Origin: Vibrio aestuarianus
Lineage (GTDB): Bacteria; Pseudomonadota; Gammaproteobacteria; Enterobacterales; Vibrionaceae
Direction of reading: 5' to 3'
Assembly (NCBI RefSeq): GCF_012395185.1
Contig: NZ_JAAZTU010000003.1
Span: 1 to 64,000, forward strand
DNA: 64,000 nucleotides
The notes under the pieces: generated by a model
Seen by the model: only the letters and a program-made list of their open reading frames with translations
What the model was told of the DNA's origin: nothing
Database searches by the model: none
Shown: in pieces, positions 58,299 to 64,000 of the stretch
Numbering within the stretch: the stretch's first letter is position 1
Layout: every line of letters begins with the position of its first letter
Translations under genes and position numbers: made by a program

Positions 58299-58452
58299 AA
58301 CATTGTCCGAGAGATAAATTAGGCACGCATCCTAGCAGATATTAGTAGGAATCGCAGCGTCTGTGGTGGATTTTTCTCCTTGAATTTTCTACGCCACAGC
58401 GGTATAACACGCCCCCATTCGTTAAGTTAGTCGTTAAGTAAGAAGTCATCCT

Positions 58453-58893
58453 ATGAATACACCATTTTGGCAAACTAAATCCCTAGAGCAAATGACTGAG
58501 CAAGAGTGGGAGTCGCTTTGTGATGGGTGCGGTAAGTGTTGTTTACACAAATTAATGGATGAAGATAGTGATGAAGTGTATTACACCAATGTCGCTTGCA
58601 GTTGGTTAAACAGCGATACTTGTTCGTGCAAAGATTACCCAAATCGATTTAATTCAGGTGAAGAGTGTTTAAAACTGACCCGCGATAAAATTGATGAGTT
58701 TAACTGGCTACCTGATACGTGCGCTTACCGCTTAATGTCGGAAGGGCAGTCTCTACCACAGTGGCATCCGTTAATCACTGGCTCCAAAGAAGCGATGCAC
58801 GCCGCGCAAGAAAGTGTCCGTAATAAAGTGGTTTATGAAATCGATGTTATTGATTGGGAAGACCACATTTTGAACCACCCTTCACGACAGTAG
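58453..58893 (+). CDS. ycgN: YcgN family cysteine-cluster protein
   Basis: A 146-residue UPF0260 protein: [18 protein letters not shown], then [24 protein letters not shown] and PDTCAYRL. The conserved Cys set resembles the YkgJ cluster. Its role is unknown. It is the last core-genome gene before the integrated island; the intact 3' end shows the insertion did not disrupt it. Confidence 0.92.
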   Translation: MNTPFWQTKSLEQMTEQEWESLCDGCGKCCLHKLMDEDSDEVYYTNVACSWLNSDTCSCKDYPNRFNSGEECLKLTRDKIDEFNWLPDTCAYRLMSEGQSLPQWHPLITGSKEAMHAAQESVRNKVVYEIDVIDWEDHILNHPSRQ

Positions 58894-59011
58894 GTGTATC
58901 AAGGGTTTTCAATGGGTTATGGAACGGCTAAACCCAAATAAAGCCCAATAAAACCATATATCATGAAAATTTGTGGTCACGATGTGGGCATTTTTTGTCC
59001 ACACATTGTGG
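58894..59011. other. Likely island attachment region (attL side)
   Basis: Integrase genes of the P2 type usually end next to the attachment site, so the left junction probably lies in these 118 bp between ycgN and int. TTGTGGTCA occurs twice (around 58971 and 59006), and TGTCCACA at 58996-59003 is the complement of TGTGGACA, which I recall as the P2 integrase arm site. The matching right junction is beyond the window, so the core cannot be defined. Confidence 0.45.
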
Positions 59012-59809
59012 TCATTCGGCAGGTTCTTTCTCTGCTGAAAACTCCCTTCTCAAACTTGTTAGCGGGTTCTTACTCAGCACATCTTCTAAGTGATCAGGTG
59101 CCAGATGAGCGTAACGCATAGTTTGCTTTATATCGGCATGACCAAGTATTCGTTGTAAGGCAATAATGTTGCCGCCATTCATCATGTAATAGCTGGCGAA
59201 CGTGTGGCGCAGAACGTGGGCGGCTTGTTGTTTTAGCCGTGGAATATTTCTGGAAATGAAGCGGTACACGGTTGAATAGCCAATCCCAAACAATGGGCCA
59301 GAGCCGGGTTTATAAATTTCCTCATACAACTCTGGGCTAATAGGAACTGAGCGGTTCTTTTTACCTTTGGTTTGAGTAAAGGTAACTTTGTATTGGCTCA
59401 ACTGGGAACCTGTAAGTGACGCAGTTTCACGAAAGCGACCACCTGTAGCTAGGCATAGTTTTATTACTTTATGTAAGTCGTCATGGTATTCGTAATTCTC
59501 TGCTTTGGTGATTAGGTCGTGCATTTCTTCAATGGTCAGGAATTCCATTTCAGATTCATGCAGCTTGAACTGGCGAACAGAACGCAGCGGGTTTTCTCCT
59601 TTCCATTCGCCCATGCGTTGCAGCTCTACAATGACTGCATTCAGCAAATCTTGTTCGTTGTTGCAGGTGCGAAAAGAAACCGCCACGTTGCGACCATTCA
59701 AATCAGTCACATCACCAGCTAAGCGACGAGTGCGATATTCCGTGAACATGGCAGGAGTGAACTTGTGATAGAGCGGGTCATCAACGGCTAAGCCAATCAC
59801 TTTCAGTTT

Positions 59810-59817
59810 GTTGTAGG
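59810..59817. repeat. Left target-site duplication of IS66
   Basis: GTTGTAGG, identical to 62186-62193. Removing the IS and one copy restores the integrase frame across the junction. Confidence 0.95.
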
Positions 59818-59892
59818 GTAAGCGTCGATTTAACCCCACCTACTAATATTTCCGCATGCTCGGCATAGTGATTCCATAACTAAGGAGTTACC

Positions 59893-60201
59893 ATGAACCC
59901 ATCCAATAAACCTCAGGTCTGGGCTGAAATCATTGAACAGCAGAGCCAAAGTGAGTTATCCATTGTCGCGTTCTGCAAAGCAAATCAATTGACGGAACAT
60001 ACTTTTTATTACTGGCGTAAAAAACTTTACGGCGGGGGCCAACGTCAGCTTGTCCATCCTGTTGTGATCGAAGATAAACCGAAAATAAAAAGCAATATTC
60101 AATCGGTAGTGCTCTCACTACCAACAGGAATAACGGCTGAGTTGCCCGCTGAAATGCCAGCACACCAAATCCAGAACTGGTTACAGGCGCTGATGTGTTA
60201 A
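59893..60201 (+). CDS. tnpA: IS66 TnpA
   Basis: A 102-residue protein with a helix-turn-helix type N terminus (VWAEIIEQQSQSELSIVAFC, TFYYWRKKL). TnpA is one of the two small accessory proteins needed for IS66 transposition and probably binds DNA. TAAGGAG precedes the ATG. It overlaps the tnpB start by seven bases. Confidence 0.93.
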   Translation: MNPSNKPQVWAEIIEQQSQSELSIVAFCKANQLTEHTFYYWRKKLYGGGQRQLVHPVVIEDKPKIKSNIQSVVLSLPTGITAELPAEMPAHQIQNWLQALMC

Positions 60202-60542
60202 CACCAAATTCCGGTATTTATCTGGTCTCTGGTATTACCGATATGCGTAAGTCCATTGATGGCCTGTCACTGATTGTTGCTGATGTACTGGACATGGATC
60301 CGTTCAGTGAAGCCTGGTTTATCTTCTGCAGCCGTGGACGAGATAAAATCAAAATTCTCTTTTGGGATACCAATGGCTTCTGGCTTTATTACCGCCGACT
60401 GGAGAAAGGCCGTTTTAAATGGCCGAAACCAAATAAATTGGGTCACGTAGCTATTTCCAGACAGCAACGTCAGTGGCTATTATCAGGGCTTAATCTGGAG
60501 CATCCTAAGGCTCACCAGCCCTTATATGGTCTTGAAGTGTGA
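60195..60542 (+). CDS. tnpB: IS66 TnpB (Orf2)
   Basis: A 115-residue protein of the IS66 Orf2 family: YLVSGITDMRKSIDGLS, FIFCSRGRDKIKILFWDTNG, and GFWLYYRRLEKGRFKWP. It starts at GTG inside the tnpA end (ATGTGTTAA overlap), which suggests coupling. This TnpB is not the RNA-guided nuclease of the same name from IS200/IS605. Confidence 0.95.
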   Translation: MLTPNSGIYLVSGITDMRKSIDGLSLIVADVLDMDPFSEAWFIFCSRGRDKIKILFWDTNGFWLYYRRLEKGRFKWPKPNKLGHVAISRQQRQWLLSGLNLEHPKAHQPLYGLEV

Positions 60543-60628
60543 GCTAAAACCATGATCGATATAAAAGGCTTGAACGATCCTTTTCCCCTGTCAGACTAAC
60601 AGCATAATCTTGACCAAGAGCCTGACAA

Positions 60629-62158
60629 ATGAATGACCTTCCTGATGATGTAGAACAACTGAAAGCGATGCTGTTAGCGCTTCAGGAAGCCAACCTGGCT
60701 AAGGATAAACTGCTACAGGCTCAGCAAGAAGAAATGGCTGAGCTTAAAACACGGGTGGAACTTCTACTTGAGCAACTCAATCTCAGTAAATCCAAACGGT
60801 TCTCTTCCCAAAGTGAAAAGGTGGCTAAAGGTACCTTTAACGAAGCAGAGCAGCAAAATGCGCTGAACAAGCCAGAGCCAGCCCATCATAAAAAAGGACG
60901 TAAGCCTTTACCCGAAGAGTTAGAGCGGGAAGTTCAGGTGCATACGCTGAATGCGCCACACTGCGAATGTTGCGGTCATGAACTGCATAAGTGTGGCGTG
61001 GAGACTTCAGAAGAGCTGAAGATCATCCCTCAGAAAATCAGTGTGATCCGTCATGAACGAACCAAATATGCTTGCCGCCAGTGCGAGCATACCGAAATCA
61101 GTAGTAAGATAGTGACAGCTCCAAAACCCGCTAGCATGATCCCCAAAAGTATCGGCAGCCCAGAAACCTTCGCCGCCATCGTTACAGCAAAATATGTGGA
61201 TGCATTACCGCTATACAGACAGGTTGATATCCTCAAACGCGGTGATATCGATATTAGCCGAGGTACTTTGGCAAACTGGTGCGTTCAGTTAGGGAGTAAA
61301 GTTGAAGTCATTATCGACCAGATGAAAGCCCGTCTGTTATCAGAAAGCCTTATCTGCGCAGATGAAACCACGGTACAGGTGCTATCGGAGCCAGAAAAGA
61401 CAGCTCAGAGTCAATCCTACATGTGGGTCTACCGAAGTGGCGAGTTCCATACGACTCCCGTAGTCATCTACGATTACCAACCAAGTCGAAGTGCAAATTG
61501 TGTAAAAACCTTCTTGGGTGACTACTCAGGGTATCTACTGTCAGATGGATATCCTGCCTATGACACACTGAAAACAGTAACACAAGCGGGTTGCATGGCA
61601 CATGTGAGACGTAAGTTCACCGATGCTCAAAAAGCCCAACCAACAAAGAAAGTGGGCCGTGTAGAGAAAGCGTTGAACTATATTGGAAAACTCTACGGCA
61701 TTGAACGGGAAGTCAGAGGGCTAAGTCCAGAAATACGACAGCAGATTAGGCAACAAAAATCCAGCCCCGTTCTTGATGAGTTCCATAAATGGCTGGTCGG
61801 GATCAAAGAAACACAATTACCGAAGGGAAAGCTCGGGGTTGCTATCAACTATACGATAAACCAGTGGCCAAAACTCCTTACCTATCTGGCAGACGGAAAT
61901 ATCAGCATCGATAATAACGTGACTGAAAGAGATGTGCGTCCGTTTACGACTGGACGCAAAAATTGGATGTTCTCAACTTCAGTTGGCGGAGCAAAGGCCA
62001 GTGCAAACCTCTATAGCCTGGTCATGACTTGTCGTGCTAACGATATCAATCCGTACTTCTACTTCGTGCACCTGTTCAGGGAATTACCGAAGCGCTCTTC
62101 AAGTGATGATCTGACTGATCTTATGCCATGGAATGTAGAAATCCGTGAGGCTGAATAA
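60629..62158 (+). CDS. tnpC: IS66 transposase TnpC
   Basis: The 509-residue DDE transposase. An N-terminal coiled coil (leucine-rich, ~residues 10-60) is followed by a zinc-finger-like segment (CECCGHELHKCG; CRQCEHTEIS) and the DDE domain: Asp in ICADETTVQV, Asp in LLSDGYPAYD, and Glu in NNVTERDVRPF. The C-terminal IS66 domain (YSLVMTCRANDINPYFY) is complete. Confidence 0.96.
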   Translation: MNDLPDDVEQLKAMLLALQEANLAKDKLLQAQQEEMAELKTRVELLLEQLNLSKSKRFSSQSEKVAKGTFNEAEQQNALNKPEPAHHKKGRKPLPEELEREVQVHTLNAPHCECCGHELHKCGVETSEELKIIPQKISVIRHERTKYACRQCEHTEISSKIVTAPKPASMIPKSIGSPETFAAIVTAKYVDALPLYRQVDILKRGDIDISRGTLANWCVQLGSKVEVIIDQMKARLLSESLICADETTVQVLSEPEKTAQSQSYMWVYRSGEFHTTPVVIYDYQPSRSANCVKTFLGDYSGYLLSDGYPAYDTLKTVTQAGCMAHVRRKFTDAQKAQPTKKVGRVEKALNYIGKLYGIEREVRGLSPEIRQQIRQQKSSPVLDEFHKWLVGIKETQLPKGKLGVAINYTINQWPKLLTYLADGNISIDNNVTERDVRPFTTGRKNWMFSTSVGGAKASANLYSLVMTCRANDINPYFYFVHLFRELPKRSSSDDLTDLMPWNVEIREAE

Positions 62159-62185
62159 GGCCTCACTGGTTAATTAAGCGTTTAC

Positions 62186-62193
62186 GTTGTAGG
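62186..62193. repeat. Right target-site duplication of IS66
   Basis: GTTGTAGG directly after the right IS end. Confidence 0.95.
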
Positions 62194-62449
62194 TGTATTT
62201 CGAATGGGCGAGTGACTGGCCGTGGCGTTCTTGCCAAAGGTCGATCATATCGACCAACCTTCTACGCTCGATTTTATCACCAAGCCAAGGTTTATCATCA
62301 ACCTCGGACATAGTGAACTTTTCGAATGCAAGTGCTTAACCTTTAGTAGCGAAGCGCTTGCGAATGCGCTTACCAGCTCGGCCCTGCGGATAACACTCAC
62401 AAAGCCAAGGTTTTTTGTTGCCATCTTTAAGGTTTCGGACTGACATAAA

Positions 62450-62977
62450 CTAGATGAAGAAAAATGACATGACCTGAATGAACAAGTAAACAACGACTAG
62501 ACCAAATAAAAGCCCAGCCATTGAGTGTCTTGCAGACCAGAGGATATAAGCCTTAGGTTTTAATACTTTGTTAAAGTGACGAGCCTCAACTTCACTAATG
62601 ATGGTGTCACATGTTTCTTGTAAGTTGAATTTTAGTTCACACTTTTTTTCGCCTTTCGTATCTTCTCCTACGAATGTTTCGATATCGAAATCATAAAGTT
62701 TGTTTAGATGATCCTTAGGAAATAATTCGCATGACGCTAAAGTGTTCAGTTGCTTAACTTTCCAAAATATACTTTCTACTTTTGTGTTATATCTTTCTTC
62801 TTGATAGAAAGAACTATCGTCGGTGTTCTGCCAAGAAAGATCTGATATCGAATTTAAAGCATCAACAAGCCCATCTTTGTGGTTCAAGATGGAAACTCGC
62901 TTGATATTATGATGATGGATAAATAGTGAGATTATCCAACTGACAAATACCCACTCAAATACGAAGCCACTATCCAT
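62450..62977 (-). CDS. Unrecognised two-span membrane protein, third gene of the cassette
   Basis: 175 residues. One span at the N terminus (FVFEWVFVSWIISLFI) and one at the C terminus (AGLLFGLVVVYLFIQVMSFF) enclose a ~125-residue acidic/charged soluble part (SFYQEERYNTKVESIFWKV, FVGEDTKGEKKCELKFNL). With both ends in the membrane, the central part faces one side. Its start codon overlaps the DUF4325 stop (ATGGATAG), so the genes are translationally coupled. The integrase ATG follows its stop by three bases. Lower GC than the neighbouring core genes. Function unknown. Confidence 0.8.
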   Translation of the reverse strand: MDSGFVFEWVFVSWIISLFIHHHNIKRVSILNHKDGLVDALNSISDLSWQNTDDSSFYQEERYNTKVESIFWKVKQLNTLASCELFPKDHLNKLYDFDIETFVGEDTKGEKKCELKFNLQETCDTIISEVEARHFNKVLKPKAYILWSARHSMAGLLFGLVVVYLFIQVMSFFFI

Positions 62978-63323
62978 TTTGGGTACGCTTTACTTCAGCA
63001 GCTGCGATACGCTCGTTTACTATATCAATAAAGTTTTGGTTTGTTTCGTGCTTGACGATAAGCTTGGCGTCTAGTTCAGCTTTTGTTAAACCTTCTCGCG
63101 AAATTAAACCTGCGAATGCTTCTGCTAAAAATGAACGTCCATAACGGTTATATCCAGTTAGGTCAACAATAACTTTGTCGTTTTTTCTTATAGCTTCGAC
63201 AAGTATCTGCTTTCTGAATACTTCACCTGCAGTATGTTCACAGCCTGGGGCATCTGTTGCGTATCTACCTTTAGGGCGAGGGTGAAACTCATCGACTAAC
63301 TTGATTTCTCTAATCGAGCTCAT
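62970..63323 (-). CDS. DUF4325 STAS-like protein, second gene of the cassette
   Basis: 117 residues matching the DUF4325 STAS-like family: RYATDAPGCEHTAGEVFRKQ, then the strand-turn-helix VIVDLTGYNRYGRSFLAEAF with Ser64 at the place where RsbV/SpoIIAA-type STAS proteins carry their phosphorylatable Ser. That equivalence is my inference. Overlaps the upstream ATPase gene by 14 bp. Families of this kind commonly sit beside GHKL ATPase genes. Confidence 0.85.
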   Translation of the reverse strand: MSSIREIKLVDEFHPRPKGRYATDAPGCEHTAGEVFRKQILVEAIRKNDKVIVDLTGYNRYGRSFLAEAFAGLISREGLTKAELDAKLIVKHETNQNFIDIVNERIAAAEVKRTQNG

Positions 63324-64000
63324 CTAAATTTATACTCCATTGTAGCATTGTGCCGGGTAACTCATGTGAATGTTCAACTCGCGTATGTTCTTCACTATGC
63401 CCTTTATTATATTGATAACAGCCTTTGTTACTGAATACTAGTAATTTACTGTCTGTATCCTCTGTGATGACGTCTTTTATTGATTTACTGCCTTGACCAT
63501 GGTCTTCATCATCTAGTCTGGTTAAATCTTGCATCATCGAAGCAAAAATTAGCCCAGAGTCACCAATCATAGCTCTGAATGGGGTGACATAGGACTTCAT
63601 TGTACGGGCAAGACCAACTATAGCATTTCGCTTGCCTGTGCCTGTACTATTACCGTGAATTAATTGATTGTATTCATTAGGGTAGTGTTTCCTTACCCTA
63701 TTCTGAAATACGGGACTATCAGGAAAAGATGAAGGGATACCTCTACCAGCATCATAAATAGCCAAGTACATGTACTTATCATTTGAGTGATAATCAGATT
63801 GTCCAACAGAACATATTAACCACCACTTCTTATTGATATCCTTGTTTTCTTCAGGGTAGGCATGGCGACCTACATTTTCCAAAGTCTCAGTTATTGCTTG
63901 AGATATCTTTTCTTCAACTTCAGATGGTATATCTCCACCGTAGTACTTGTCTCGTATGGCGTCGACGAGTATATCTGGGAAATCCACGAACTCAGCGTTA
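63310..64000 (-). CDS. GHKL ATPase-domain protein, first visible gene of the cassette (5' end outside window)
   Basis: The minus-strand frame is open to the right edge, so the N terminus is missing; a GTG at 63987 is the last possible start inside. The visible part is a GHKL/HATPase domain: N-box ETLENVGRHAYPEE (Glu34 and Asn38 counted from that GTG), G1-box YDAGRGIPSSF, and G2-box STGTGKRNAIVGL. It ends LPGTMLQWSINLDELD. The N-box with HAY resembles RsbW/SpoIIAB anti-sigma kinases more than sensor kinases. Paired with a STAS-like partner, it suggests phosphorylation-based partner switching. Confidence 0.85.
   Translation of the reverse strand, partial: NAEFVDFPDILVDAIRDKYYGGDIPSEVEEKISQAITETLENVGRHAYPEENKDINKKWWLICSVGQSDYHSNDKYMYLAIYDAGRGIPSSFPDSPVFQNRVRKHYPNEYNQLIHGNSTGTGKRNAIVGLARTMKSYVTPFRAMIGDSGLIFASMMQDLTRLDDEDHGQGSKSIKDVITEDTDSKLLVFSNKGCYQYNKGHSEEHTRVEHSHELPGTMLQWSINLDELD

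Larger units (their letters stand above)
59818..62185 (+). mobile_element. Complete IS66-family insertion sequence
   Basis: 2368 bp with tnpA, tnpB and tnpC in order. Left end GTAAGCGTCGATTTAACC and right end (complement) GTAAACGCTTAATTAACC match at 13 of 18 positions, starting with the family's GTAA(G/A)CG. Both sides carry the same 8-bp duplication, the normal length for IS66. All three genes are intact, so the element may still be mobile. Confidence 0.96.
59012..62446 (-). pseudogene. int: P2-type tyrosine integrase, killed by a nonsense codon and an IS66 insertion
   Basis: The gene reads from ATG 62446: MSVRNLKDGNKKPWLCECYP, ..RIRKRFATKG, then TAA at codon 37 (62338-62336) where relatives have Glu, then ALAFEKFTMSEVDDKPWLG and DMIDLWQERHGQSLAHSKY. 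At the 8-bp duplication it is split by IS66 and resumes as YNKLKVIGLAVDDPLYHK. The catalytic half (59012-59817) is intact: Arg in GGRFRET, HVLRHTFASYY, GHADI, and Tyr in MRYAHL. Without IS and stop it would encode ~340 residues, normal for P2-like integrases. The frame 59012-59839 could at best make a fragment. Confidence 0.92.

Overview
The window reads as chromosomal DNA of a Vibrionaceae bacterium, most likely a Vibrio. Reasons: the quorum-sensing pair luxO-luxU has a divergent Qrr1 small-RNA gene; the polar organiser FimV/HubP, the flagellar gene motY beside rnt, and a six-gene rsx (rnf) operon are present; and the overall gene order resembles what I recall of Vibrio cholerae chromosome 1. 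This is memory of gene order, not a database comparison.

Layout. 1-7.7 kb: the 3' part of fimV/hubP with long near-identical tandem repeats, then truA, accD, folC, dedD, cvpA and purF, with a PurR-like box before cvpA. 7.8-12.1 kb: a YuiF-type transporter, rnt, motY, gloA, nth. 12.1-18.1 kb: rsxABCDGE on the minus strand, with an expanded repeat tail in RsxC. 18.1-19.4 kb: a non-coding stretch with one isolated type I-F-like CRISPR repeat, tRNA-Asn and a DnaA-box pair. 19.4-23.4 kb: uvrB, qrr1 (minus), luxO, luxU. 23.4-27.5 kb: yvcK, then a probable Moco riboswitch and moaABCDE. 27.5-34.6 kb: a diguanylate cyclase, a CBS protein, zntA behind a ZntR-type promoter, a Vibrio-type intergenic repeat, udp, a solute-binding-like protein and an unrecognised membrane-anchored protein. 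34.8-41.8 kb: metG, mrp, udk, asmA, cobO. 41.9-50.3 kb: two fadL paralogues, an ECF sigma factor with a DUF3379 membrane partner, a candidate small RNA, fadI-fadJ. 50.4-58.9 kb: nitroreductase, LysR regulator, an RssB-like regulator, a 43-residue membrane protein, a DUF454 gene that seems to start at ATT, apt, dnaX (with a slippery heptamer), ybaB, recR, a YkgJ-like protein and ycgN.

From about 58.9 kb the sequence becomes an integrated island. A P2-type integrase gene lies next to ycgN. It is dead twice over: codon 37 is TAA, and a complete IS66-family element (tnpA, tnpB, tnpC, terminal inverted repeats, perfect 8-bp target duplication) splits it. Behind it is a tightly overlapping three-gene cassette running off the right edge: a GHKL ATPase resembling anti-sigma/partner-switch kinases, a DUF4325 STAS-like protein, and a two-span membrane protein. 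I do not recognise this combination as a named system. It is the best candidate here for something undescribed.

Functional themes: fatty-acid uptake and beta-oxidation (fadL x2, fadI, fadJ, candidate FadR sites); molybdenum cofactor synthesis; quorum-sensing phosphorelay and its small RNA; replication/recombination (dnaX, ybaB, recR, uvrB, nth); nucleotide metabolism (purF, udp, udk, apt).
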